Shown here in pieces: positions 9,085-15,866 of a stretch of 64,000 nucleotides of DNA. The notes under the pieces are model-generated. The model had not been told where the DNA came from. It did no database searches and saw only the letters and a program-made list of their open reading frames with translations. Position 1 is the stretch's first letter. Each line of letters starts with the position of its first letter. The position numbers were made by a program, and so were the translations under genes. Source of the stretch: JAFCCL01 sp041645325 (GTDB lineage Archaea > Iainarchaeota > Iainarchaeia > Iainarchaeales > GCA-2688035); contig JBAZQI010000001.1 in the NCBI GenBank assembly GCA_041645325.1, positions 34,791 through 98,790 on the forward strand, given 5' to 3'.

Positions 9085-9437
9085 TAAGATCTCTCCCTTT
9101 TAGATTTTTTCTTTTTGCCGGACTTTTCAGCTTTTCTTTTCTTATTTTCAAGGATCGTGATCTGCCTTGAAAGGTTCTGAATAACGCGGTTCATTTCCGC
9201 AAGGTCATTGCTGCTGTAAAGCCTTGTCTTCAAAGCCTTTTTTTTCATCCTCTTGCGCATTGTTTCAAGCTGCCTTTGCTGTTCCGCAAGCCAGGCGTAA
9301 ACCATTTTTTCGCCTTCGTTCGAGCTCAGCTTTTTTGATTTCTCAAGCCTTTTCACGGCCTTGTTGAAATTGTCCCCGCTTATTTTAACGAGCCCCAGGG
9401 CAAAATTCATCCCGTCCCTTATAACATCTTTCGGCAT
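9084..9437 (-). CDS. Phasin-like coiled-coil protein
   Basis: 117 residues from the chosen ATG at 9437, which has GGAGG seven to eight bases upstream; an upstream ATG (9485) in the same frame lacks such a site. The pattern MNFALGLVKISGDNFNKAVKRL, then SSNEGEKMVYAWL, then a coiled coil ending DLAEMNRVIQNLSRQITIL matches the phasin-superfamily proteins often annotated as polyhydroxyalkanoate regulators, which in bacteria commonly sit next to UbiB/AarF kinases. The C-terminus is a lysine-rich tail. Identity is by pattern, not by search. Confidence 0.65.
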   Translation of the reverse strand: MPKDVIRDGMNFALGLVKISGDNFNKAVKRLEKSKKLSSNEGEKMVYAWLAEQQRQLETMRKRMKKKALKTRLYSSNDLAEMNRVIQNLSRQITILENKKRKAEKSGKKKKSKRERS

Positions 9438-9711
9438 AAAAAAACCTCCGGTAACGTTTGATTGGTTATTAAATGGAATTCGCACTTAATAAAACTAACT
9501 ATTTGCTGAGCGGTAAAGTAAACGTCGCCTAGCATATACAATTATTACGAAGTAGAGCTGGCGGGCATTTCAGAGCTGAGAAAAATATGGGTCGAGAGCC
9601 TGCAAAGCCCGAGCCGTTAAATCGCTGTTATGCAAAATTGAGCGATAGCGAGAAGTGCAACGTCCACGAGAAATGCGAAGCATTTCGAAGGCGTATAATG
9701 CAGGGGCAAAA
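9438..9711. other. 274-bp gap with hairpins, no gene recognised
   Basis: No convincing ORF. It contains a hairpin GAAATGCGAAGCATTTC (about 9670-9686) and GAGCGATAGCGAG, which faintly resembles the reversed right end of family B elements. A structured RNA or decayed element is possible; no tRNA fold is visible. Confidence 0.35.
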
Positions 9712-10020
9712 TTACTTATTCTTATTAATCAATTCTATTAACGCTTTTCTTTTCCAAACTACTAATTTATATTCTTGGCCAGAAACCAATTTTATAAGAA
9801 TTCCATTTGGAACTATTCCCAGAGTATTTCTTGGTTTTACTTCTTGTATTTGGTTTAATGGAACCTCTAACGTTTGTTTCTGAATATTGATTGCATGGGG
9901 CTCAAAAATAAGTCGCTGATTTGTAATTTTCAATCTGCCGCCAACAGCTTCTATTCCTCTGAACAAATTTGCAGCCCTATCAACAAGAATTTGTTCATTT
10001 TTCTTTGGTTCGAATGTCAT
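9712..10020 (-). CDS. GRAM-domain protein
   Basis: 102 residues from ATG 10020 (an in-frame TTG at 10044 is possible). The sequence shows the GRAM/PH-like pattern: VGGRLKITNQRLIFEPHAIN, then LEVPLNQIQEVKPRNTLGIVPNGILIKLVSG, then YKLVVWKRKALIELI. Small GRAM proteins of bacteria and archaea are thought to be lipid- or membrane-associated; no specific role is known. It lies 36 nt after the aIF5A gene on the same strand. AT content is higher than in its neighbours. Confidence 0.75.
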   Translation of the reverse strand: MTFEPKKNEQILVDRAANLFRGIEAVGGRLKITNQRLIFEPHAINIQKQTLEVPLNQIQEVKPRNTLGIVPNGILIKLVSGQEYKLVVWKRKALIELINKNK

Positions 10021-10055
10021 AGTATATTTTGCCCCTACCGGCAAAGCCGGAAAAA

Positions 10056-10457
10056 TCAGCTTCCTTTTTTCCTGACTACCTTTACCTGGTCGCCCCAGCG
10101 CACGTACTCCACCTCAACGCCTGAGGCAAGGCCCTGGATGTCAGCCGGCTTTTTGACGTCAAAGGTCTCATAGGAGGTCAAATCCATTATCTGCGCAATG
10201 TCGCCCATTACGGCAACGACCTGTGCACTACCCTTGACCATTATCGGAACCTCGGCATCCATGCCGGTTGACTTCAAAAGGCCGCGTTTGTTTCCCAAAA
10301 AAACGTCTATGGCCACGATCCTTGCCTTTGCAGAACCGTGCTTTCCCGGCTTTGACTTGTCGGCTGTCTTGACCTGGCAGACAAAACCGTCAATAAGAAC
10401 ATAGCTGCCTGGTTTCAGGCTTCCTATATTGGTAAACTTCTTTTCCCCTTCAGTCAA
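10056..10457 (-). CDS. eif5A: Translation initiation factor aIF5A
   Basis: 133 residues; the archaeal homologue of eIF5A/EF-P, which helps ribosomes through difficult peptide bonds. The N-terminal KOW-like domain holds the modification loop SKPGKHGSAKARIV, where the lysine before HG is the hypusine (or deoxyhypusine) site; the C-terminal OB fold includes AQIMDLTSYETFDV. Start is TTG, preceded by AGGTG. No deoxyhypusine synthase gene is in the window. Family B and A repeats occupy the upstream region. Confidence 0.95.
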   Translation of the reverse strand: MTEGEKKFTNIGSLKPGSYVLIDGFVCQVKTADKSKPGKHGSAKARIVAIDVFLGNKRGLLKSTGMDAEVPIMVKGSAQVVAVMGDIAQIMDLTSYETFDVKKPADIQGLASGVEVEYVRWGDQVKVVRKKGS

Positions 10458-10507
10458 AAAAACACCTTGAATACATTAGCCAGCTTCACTTTAAATATCT
10501 TTTCGCT

Positions 10508-10586
10508 AGCCGCCACAGCCGGCTGGTCTGAGTGCCATCTTCGCGCCTTTGTGGCGCTCGATGCCACAGGCTCGTTGTTGCTCGCC
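10508..10586. repeat. Family B element, copy B1
   Basis: Left end AGCCGCCACAGCCGGCTGGT (inverted AGCCG/CGGCT), right end GGCTCGTTGTTGCTCGCC. The centre holds an imperfect hairpin (TGCCATC ... GATGCCA, GCGCC ... GGCGC) unrelated in sequence to the centres of the other copies. It is followed about 25 bp on by family A copy A3. Confidence 0.8.
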
Positions 10587-10610
10587 AATTAGCCGTTACG
10601 CTTGAAAGCC

Positions 10611-10729
10611 GGGCTTTGCGCCATCAGGCGCATTTTTCCCAAGGCTTTTTCTGAACCGGTAAGGTTCAGAAACCGTAAGAGATGCCAAAGCATCTCTAAG
10701 GTTTTCCGCAGAAAAAAGGCTTTGCGCCC
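10611..10729. repeat. Family A element, copy A3
   Basis: Order: GGGCTTTGCGCC, ATCAGGCGCATTTTTCCC, AAGGCTTTTT, hairpin CTGAACCGGTAAGGTTCAG, hairpin AGAGATGCCAAAGCATCTCT, then GAAAAAAGGCTTTGCGCCC. Only a few bases differ from copy A1 over about 105 bp. It lies between aIF5A and the NYN gene, whose TATA box is at 10843-10850. Confidence 0.87.
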
Positions 10730-10842
10730 TTGCAACCTGTTTTGCAGTCTGCCCTTTTTTGGCTGCTTTTTTGCCGGTTCCTGCCTTTTGCCCGGCTGCA
10801 ATGCTTTTAAGAAACCTTTTTGTTATTTATTTGATTATTCAA

Positions 10843-10850
10843 TTATATAT
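10843..10850 (+). promoter_or_regulatory. TATA box of the NYN/DUF2226 operon
   Basis: TTATATAT about 25 nt before candidate start codons TTG 10869 and 10875; fits an archaeal leaderless promoter. Confidence 0.5.
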
Positions 10851-10868
10851 TCCTTGTTGGTGTTTCCC

Positions 10869-11339
10869 TTGGTTTTGGATGATGTAAAGAAAAGGTTTGA
10901 CATGGTTATCAAGAATGAGAAGCGGAAAAACATAGCTGTTTTTGTCGACGGCCCGAACATCCTGCGCAAGGAGCTTGGCATTAACCTGGTTGACATAAAA
11001 AAGGTTTTGGAAAAATACGGCAACCTTAAGATTGCCAGGGTTTTCCTGAACCAGTTTGCCTCAAACAAGCTTGTTGAGGCTGTTGTCAACGAGGGATTTG
11101 AGACAGTGCTGACAGTGGGCGACATTGACGTTGCAATGGCCTGCGATGCTACTGAGGCAATTTTCAACAAGGCAATCCATTCCATTGCGTTTGTGACGCG
11201 TGACTCTGACTTTTTGCCTGCAATGATGAAGGCAAAGCGCTATGGCAAGCAGACAATTGCGGTTATGGCTGAAGAGGCCTCGGCGGCAGCCTTAAAAAAC
11301 ACTGCCGATGTAGTAATTGTGCTGGGTGCATCAAAATGA
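10869..11339 (+). CDS. NYN-domain (LabA/DUF88-type) protein
   Basis: About 156 residues from TTG 10869, or 145 from ATG 10902. The PIN-like NYN fold is clear: AVFVDGPNILRKELGI (first Asp), VGDIDVAMACDATEAI, and AFVTRDSDFLPAMMKAKRYGK (second acidic cluster), ending NTADVVIVLG. Archaeal members (the TIGR00288-like group) are presumed RNases or RNA binders. I prefer a TTG start because the TATA box lies about 25 nt upstream. The stop overlaps the next start by ATGA. Confidence 0.87.
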   Translation: MVLDDVKKRFDMVIKNEKRKNIAVFVDGPNILRKELGINLVDIKKVLEKYGNLKIARVFLNQFASNKLVEAVVNEGFETVLTVGDIDVAMACDATEAIFNKAIHSIAFVTRDSDFLPAMMKAKRYGKQTIAVMAEEASAAALKNTADVVIVLGASK

Positions 11340-11824
11340 ACATTCCTGTCGGAACAATTGAAGAGCAAAGAAAGGCCTTTTCCGAGTCAAACCCTTTTGA
11401 AAAGCTTGCAGGGCTCTTGAGAACCGGTTTTGACGGTTACCTTATAGCCACAATCGAGGGTGTTTCCGGCCTTGAAGAGGGCCTGCTTTTGATAAGGGAC
11501 AAAGAAATCACGGGCGCGGTTTTTGAGGCGCTGCGCATCAACAAGCAGCTTTTTGGGCCAGAGGCATTGCGCCTTGTTTTCAACCTGCTAAGGGCAAAGA
11601 AAGGCGTTTTTGACGTGAACAGGCTCAGCAGGCAGCAGATTGATTTGATAATTGCCTTCAATGAAAAGCTTGTGCTTTCCAAGCCCTTGGATGAATCCTT
11701 GCTTTTGAAGCTTGAGCCGTCTTCCTACCAGCCTGCGCTTGTTTCAAAGGCGTTTGAAATAGAGCTTGAGTCAACGGATTCAAGGCACGGCCTTCTGGAG
11801 AAAATGGGGCTTGGGTCAATCTGA
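11336..11824 (+). CDS. DUF2226-type protein
   Basis: 162 residues. The pattern GFDGYLIATIEGVSGLEEGLLLIRDKEITGA, then LFGPEALRLVFNLLRAKKGVFDVN, then LSRQQIDLIIAFNEKL matches my memory of the archaeal DUF2226 family of unknown function. It overlaps the NYN gene by four bases, so the two are surely cotranslated and may act together. Both are presumably cytoplasmic; no membrane segment is seen. Confidence 0.65.
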   Translation: MNIPVGTIEEQRKAFSESNPFEKLAGLLRTGFDGYLIATIEGVSGLEEGLLLIRDKEITGAVFEALRINKQLFGPEALRLVFNLLRAKKGVFDVNRLSRQQIDLIIAFNEKLVLSKPLDESLLLKLEPSSYQPALVSKAFEIELESTDSRHGLLEKMGLGSI

Positions 11825-11942
11825 AACCAGGTGCAGTGGAAAAAAGGGGGCTGTGATGCTGTTTTTTAAAGGGCTTGGAGCAATCCGCCTTCTTTTTTAA
11901 TTGGTTTCGCTGTTGCCAGTATTATATCGGTGGCTTTGAAAT

Positions 11943-12404
11943 ATGCGGGGTTTGAGTTATTTTTTCACGAGATTTGCGGCAAAGGTTCTTGATTTTGACC
12001 ACACTTCCCTTCCCGAACAGCAGTTTGCAATGATTCAGGACATGCTTGCAAACGAAACAGTGCAGGTCAAGGGAAAGGATATGCAGGAGCTTTTGTCCTG
12101 CCTCAAAAGAAAGCACCTTGTCAACAGCATTACCATAAGAAGGCTCAGGGACGGCATTGTGTTCAGCAGCAACGGCAACGGCCAAGTCGAAAGCAATAAC
12201 GCCTCGCAGATTGTCGACTTTGTAAACAAGACCTTTTCTTCCGCTGACCTTGTGACAATGCGCACTGAAAAGGAATGGGTGATGCTTTTGCCTTTCAACG
12301 GCAGCATTTTTGTGGTAAAGGCAAACAGCGCCCTTTCCGGAATAGAGCTAAGGGCTCTTGCGCGCGAAACAGAGTCCTTGCTGAAAAAAAGGGCAATTGC
12401 CTGA
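11943..12404 (+). CDS. Hypothetical protein upstream of minD, possibly roadblock/LC7-like
   Basis: 153 residues. The C-terminal half (IVFSSNGNGQVES, SADLVTMRTEKEWVMLLPF, SIFVVKANSALSGIELRALARE) has the strand-helix feel of roadblock/LC7 or profilin-like regulators, but the match is weak. A TATA-like ATTATAT lies about 25 nt upstream of the ATG. It precedes the MinD ATPase by 66 nt on the same strand; roadblock proteins often partner with NTPases, which is only suggestive. Confidence 0.55.
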   Translation: MRGLSYFFTRFAAKVLDFDHTSLPEQQFAMIQDMLANETVQVKGKDMQELLSCLKRKHLVNSITIRRLRDGIVFSSNGNGQVESNNASQIVDFVNKTFSSADLVTMRTEKEWVMLLPFNGSIFVVKANSALSGIELRALARETESLLKKRAIA

Positions 12405-12469
12405 AAATGCCAAAAAGCAATATTTTTTAACATTAAAGGGCTATAATACCGCAACAGGGTGATTGATTA

Positions 12470-13264
12470 ATGGGGAAAATAATAACAATTGCATCGGGAA
12501 AAGGCGGCGTTGGAAAAACAACGCTCACAGCAAACGTAGGCATAGCGCTTGCCCAAAAAAACTTCAAAGTGCTTCTCATTGACGCCGACATTGCAATGGC
12601 AAACCTGAGCCTGCTGCTTGGAATGCAGTCCTCGCCCATAACGCTCCATGATGTGCTCGTCGGAGAGAGCGATGTTGAAGACGCAATATACGAGGGGCCT
12701 GCGGGTGTCAACTTTATTCCAAGCGGCTTGAGCCTTGAATCCTACAGGCGCGTTGACACAGAGCGCCTTGAAGGCGTGGTAAGGAAGGTTGCGGCAAAGT
12801 ACGATTTTGTGCTCCTTGACGCGCCTCCGGGAATAGAAAAAAACGTGATGTCCGCGCTTGCCGCGGCCGACGAAGTTCTCCTGATTACAATGCCCCTTTC
12901 CCCAAGCATTGCCGACATGCTCAAGACAAAGATTGTGAGCCAAAGGCTTGGCTCAAACCCGATTGGCATTGTGGTAAACTTCAGCACCGGCGAAAAAGGC
13001 GAAATAAGGAACGAGGACATAATGAAAATGCTTGAGCTGCCTGTTTACGGCACAATCCCTTACGACCCGGAGGTAAGGCGGAGTTACATGCAGCAGAACG
13101 TGCAGCCTGTCATGATCAGAAAGCCCACAACCCCCGCCGCAATTGAAATGAGAAAGATTGCCGCAAGGATTGCGGGAGTGAAGGCGCAGGAGTTCCTTCA
13201 GGGCGCAAAGAAGCACGAAGGGTTTTTAAGCAGGTTGCTGGCAAAATTCAGAAAAGGCAAATGA
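12470..13264 (+). CDS. minD: MinD/ParA-type ATPase
   Basis: 264 residues, deviant Walker A ATPase. Motifs: ASGKGGVGKTTLTANVGIALA at the N-terminus (deviant P-loop with the extra Lys), LLIDADIAMANLSLLLGM, FVLLDAPPGIEKNVMSAL (Walker B) and GIVVNF. In archaea, MinD paralogues help position surface structures and division components, often via a C-terminal amphipathic helix; here the end (EGFLSRLLAKFRKGK) could be one. The stop overlaps the LSm upstream region. Confidence 0.93.
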   Translation: MGKIITIASGKGGVGKTTLTANVGIALAQKNFKVLLIDADIAMANLSLLLGMQSSPITLHDVLVGESDVEDAIYEGPAGVNFIPSGLSLESYRRVDTERLEGVVRKVAAKYDFVLLDAPPGIEKNVMSALAAADEVLLITMPLSPSIADMLKTKIVSQRLGSNPIGIVVNFSTGEKGEIRNEDIMKMLELPVYGTIPYDPEVRRSYMQQNVQPVMIRKPTTPAAIEMRKIAARIAGVKAQEFLQGAKKHEGFLSRLLAKFRKGK

Positions 13265-13287
13265 TTCTTGTAAGGGGGACCAATTTT

Positions 13288-13506
13288 ATGGCAAACAGAC
13301 CATTTGACATGCTCAATGACGCATTGGGAAAAGAAGTACTCATTGTGCTCAAAGGAAACACGCTGGTAAGGGGAACGCTCAAGGCGTTTGACGTGCACCT
13401 CAACCTCGTGCTGGACAATGCGGAACAGCTGGAAAACGGCGAAACAAAAACAAAATACGGCAAGCTCATGGTAAGAGGCGACAGCGTAGTCCTCATAAGC
13501 GCATAA
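13288..13506 (+). CDS. Sm-like (LSm) RNA-binding protein
   Basis: 72 residues from ATG 13288, chosen because AGGGGGA lies eight bases upstream. The Sm1 motif (LIVLKGNTLVRGTLKAFDVHLNLVLDNAEQ) and Sm2 motif (LMVRGDSVVLISA) are both clear. Archaeal Sm proteins form heptameric rings that bind U-rich RNA and tRNA. The family B copy B2 starts four bases after the stop. Confidence 0.95.
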   Translation: MANRPFDMLNDALGKEVLIVLKGNTLVRGTLKAFDVHLNLVLDNAEQLENGETKTKYGKLMVRGDSVVLISA

Positions 13507-13509
13507 AAG

Positions 13510-13587
13510 AGCCGACACGTCCGGCTGGTACGAGCAAGGGCCCTATTTCGCTCCCTTTTGGTCGCTCAATAGGGCGGCTTCGCTGGC
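13510..13587. repeat. Family B element, copy B2
   Basis: Begins AGCCGACACGTCCGGCTGGT immediately after the LSm stop codon. The centre forms a hairpin CCCTATT ... AATAGGG and the end reads GGCTTCGCTGGC, a shortened form of the family right end. Confidence 0.75.
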
Positions 13588-13695
13588 AAGTCCTTCTTCT
13601 TATGGGAAAAAAAACTTTGGAAAAAACCCGTGTTCAATGTCACGAGTTCACTTCGTTCGCATTTTTAACCTTTTCTTGAAACTATTTTTCATTAA

Positions 13696-13767
13696 GGGCC
13701 CTTGGTCTAGTGGTATGATGCTCGGTTGGCAATCGGGAGGTCGCGGGTTCAATTCCCGCAGGGTCCA
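13696..13767 (+). tRNA. tRNA-Ala (GGC)
   Basis: 72-nt cloverleaf without encoded CCA. The acceptor stem GGGCCCT/AGGGTCC has the G3:U70 wobble pair that identifies alanine tRNA, with A73. The anticodon loop is TTGGCAA on the stem CTCGG/TCGGG; the T arm is GCGGG/CCCGC with loop TTCAATT. The last 20 bases plus two downstream (13748-13769) are repeated at 13887-13908, on the far side of a family A element. Confidence 0.95.
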
Positions 13768-13769
13768 AA

Positions 13770-13886
13770 ACCCATTGAGCCCAAGCGAAATGGGTTCTCC
13801 TGTGGCAGTTGTAATTTTCCAAAGGCTTTTGTGCAACAGCCTTTAACAAAGGCTGGCGAAAAATGCTTCGCGAGCACAAAAGGCTT
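13770..13886. repeat. Family A element, copy A4, between tRNA-Ala and its duplicated end
   Basis: 117 bp. Starts with a hairpin ACCCATT ... AATGGGT directly after the tRNA, then TGTGGCA, CCAAAGGCTTTTGTGC, the hairpin CAGCCTTTAACAAAGGCTG, GCGAAAAATGCTTCGC and the closing GCACAAAAGGCTT. The closing end joins the duplicated tRNA sequence at TTCAATTCCC. Confidence 0.75.
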
Positions 13887-13908
13887 TTCAATTCCCGCAG
13901 GGTCCAAA
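13887..13908 (+). repeat. Duplicated 3' end of tRNA-Ala (22 bp)
   Basis: Exact copy of 13748-13769, running from the T loop (TTCAATTCCC) through the acceptor end (GCAGGGTCCAAA). It cannot form a tRNA. It directly abuts family B copy B3, whose first base is shared. Confidence 0.9.
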
Positions 13909-13975
13909 GCCGCCACTGCCGGCTGGTCAGGGTACGATTGCCTTCGGCAATCCTACAGGCTCGCTATTGCTCGCC
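13908..13975. repeat. Family B element, copy B3
   Basis: AGCCGCCACTGCCGGCTGGT at the left, GGCTCGCTATTGCTCGCC at the right, and a short central hairpin GATTGCCTTCGGCAATC. It follows the duplicated tRNA-Ala end without a gap. The rest of the stretch to the next start at 14087 shows nothing recognisable. Confidence 0.8.
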
Positions 13976-14086
13976 ATTGTGCAAAGTGAAATGGTTTTTT
14001 TGCCAAAAGTGCCGCAAATTGGCTTTAATGTTGTTTTTGGCAGCTGACGAAAGCTTTTTTTAGGCGGTAGGCGTATTCTATTTGAA

Positions 14087-15751
14087 ATGGTTTCCAAAAA
14101 GGAGCTTCTTTTGAAGAGCATCCGCGAACTGCTCGCCTTGAACGTTTCCGACAAGGAAATAGCGATGAACCTCAAAGAGGTTGGCATTGACGAGGCCAAT
14201 GCAAAAGCCCTTATTCTTGAGGCAAGGCAGCCAGAGGCGCCTGCGCAGGCCCAGGAGCCTGAGGCAAAGTCTGTTCCTTTCTTTGGCGGCTTTGGGCTGA
14301 AAAAAGAGGGCAAAAGCGTTTCGCCTGAAGAAGAGGCAAAAGAGGTTGTGGCTGAAAGGGAGCAGGCGACTGAAGACCTTGCTGCCGAATCCGTTGAGGG
14401 TGAAGAAGAGCCTGAAGGAGGGTCGGAAGAGATTGCGGAAGGCCTTGGCTTTTGGGACAAATCCGGGGAAAAAAAGCCGGCTAAGGGCAAGGCGGAAAAG
14501 AAAGCGCCTTTTGCCTCCGTTGAAACGCCGCCGCTTGGGATTTTTAAAAAAAATTCCCTTGATTCGGAGGACGGGGCGGATGAAGCAGGCGAGGATGCCC
14601 CTGCAAGAAAAGAAAAGCCAAGCCTTGTCGAGGACATCCTGGTGAGCAAGCTTTGGGAGAAAGGAATTTTTGCAACCGTAAACCAGAAGCTTGCTGAAAT
14701 GGAAGACCTCAGAAGGGACCTTGATGCTGTGCTTGACAAAAAGGTTGCGGATGCAAGCAAAAGGGAAATGGAAAAAATAAAGGTTTTGTTTGACAGCCAG
14801 CGCGCGCTTTTGGTGAGCAAGGTTGATTCCGAGCTTGAGGCAAAGGCAAAGGGCTTTGCGGAAATGATTGAGATGAAGCTCAGGGAAATGCGGGGCATAA
14901 ACAAGCAGATTGCCTCCCAGATTGAAACAGTGAAGGAAATGGAGCGCGGCTCAAAGGTCAGTGCCGATGCCATTTCACAAAGGCTGGAGGAAGCCGACAA
15001 GCTCAAGGAACGCATTCTCTCCTCGCTGAACGGCGAGCTCATAAACACCAGGAGCGAAAGCAGGTCCCTTGTGGAGGAAATGGGCAAAAAGCTCGGTGAC
15101 ATGGATGAAAGGATAAACAAGACGCTGCAGCTTGAAAACCAGATTGTTGAAGGGCTTGTCAAGGAAGCCGAGCGCAGGGTTGTAGCCCTGCTTGAGGAAA
15201 AGTCCGCAGAGTTTTCAGCCGAAACCAAGAGTAGAATCGAGGATATTGGAAAACTCAAGGATTCCTTCAAAGCGGCCCAAAAAGCCGAGTTTGCAGAGAC
15301 CGAAGAGGGCATTGCCGCAAAGCTTTCCTTGTTTGAGGAAATGATTGGCAAAAACGGCCGGGCCCAGAAGGCCGAGCTTGCAAAGGCGGAAGAGGGCATT
15401 GCCGCAAAGCTTTCCTTGTTTGAGGAAAGGGCTGACAAAAAGCTTGAGGCGCTGGACAAGCTGCAAAAGCAGATTTCCCTGGATTTCAAGCCTGAAAAAT
15501 TCAGGCAGACAATGCAGGAGCTCAACGAGTTCAAGGCCCAGTTCGTTGACGCAATAAAGCAGAACGCCGAAAGCTTCAACGAGGGAATAAAGAATCTGAA
15601 CCAGCAAAGCCAGGTGATTGAAAGGCAGTTCATGTTACGTGCGGAAAAAATAGACAAAAAGATTGCGGAACTCGATGCCTTTGAAAAAAGTTTCGCAAAA
15701 GAAATGGGCCTTGCAATAGAAAAAATCCCGAAAAAGGGCAGCGGGAAATAG
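14087..15751 (+). CDS. Long acidic/coiled-coil protein
   Basis: 554 residues, not recognised. Residues 1-45 form a small helical domain (KSIRELLALNVSDKEIAMNLKEVGIDEANAKALI) like those that start several archaeal coiled-coil proteins. Then a low-complexity acidic region (about 48-180), then a long coiled coil (190-550). A 28-residue unit with AEEGIAAKLSLFEE occurs twice in tandem (about 400-455). No membrane segment. It might be a structural, cytoskeletal or chromosome-associated filament, by analogy only. An antisense frame of similar length is an artefact of its codon bias. Confidence 0.8.
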   Translation: MVSKKELLLKSIRELLALNVSDKEIAMNLKEVGIDEANAKALILEARQPEAPAQAQEPEAKSVPFFGGFGLKKEGKSVSPEEEAKEVVAEREQATEDLAAESVEGEEEPEGGSEEIAEGLGFWDKSGEKKPAKGKAEKKAPFASVETPPLGIFKKNSLDSEDGADEAGEDAPARKEKPSLVEDILVSKLWEKGIFATVNQKLAEMEDLRRDLDAVLDKKVADASKREMEKIKVLFDSQRALLVSKVDSELEAKAKGFAEMIEMKLREMRGINKQIASQIETVKEMERGSKVSADAISQRLEEADKLKERILSSLNGELINTRSESRSLVEEMGKKLGDMDERINKTLQLENQIVEGLVKEAERRVVALLEEKSAEFSAETKSRIEDIGKLKDSFKAAQKAEFAETEEGIAAKLSLFEEMIGKNGRAQKAELAKAEEGIAAKLSLFEERADKKLEALDKLQKQISLDFKPEKFRQTMQELNEFKAQFVDAIKQNAESFNEGIKNLNQQSQVIERQFMLRAEKIDKKIAELDAFEKSFAKEMGLAIEKIPKKGSGK

Positions 15752-15762
15752 CCTGTTTTGAA

Positions 15763-15834
15763 TGGGCCCGGGGAGAATCGGACTCCCGATCTTATCCATG
15801 TCAAGGATACGTCATGCCACTAGACCACGAGCCC
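15763..15834 (-). tRNA. tRNA-Val (GAC)
   Basis: 72-nt cloverleaf: acceptor GGGCTCG/CGGGCCC, D arm GTCTAGTGGCATGAC, anticodon arm TATCC-TTGACAT-GGATA giving anticodon GAC, T arm GGGAG-TCCGATT-CTCCC, discriminator A73, no CCA. It is intronless and ends 12 nt after the convergent coiled-coil gene. Confidence 0.95.
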
Positions 15835-15866
15835 AGCAATAACAAAGGTTTCCTGAAAAACCTTAA

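Noticed and set aside
10602..10868. N-terminal extension of the NYN protein into repeat A3
   Set aside because: The extension translates repeat A3 sequence, and the TATA box lies downstream of it.
13927..15804. 625-codon minus-strand frame opposite the coiled-coil gene
   Set aside because: It is an antisense shadow created by the codon bias of the coiled-coil gene, and it also runs through tRNA-Val.
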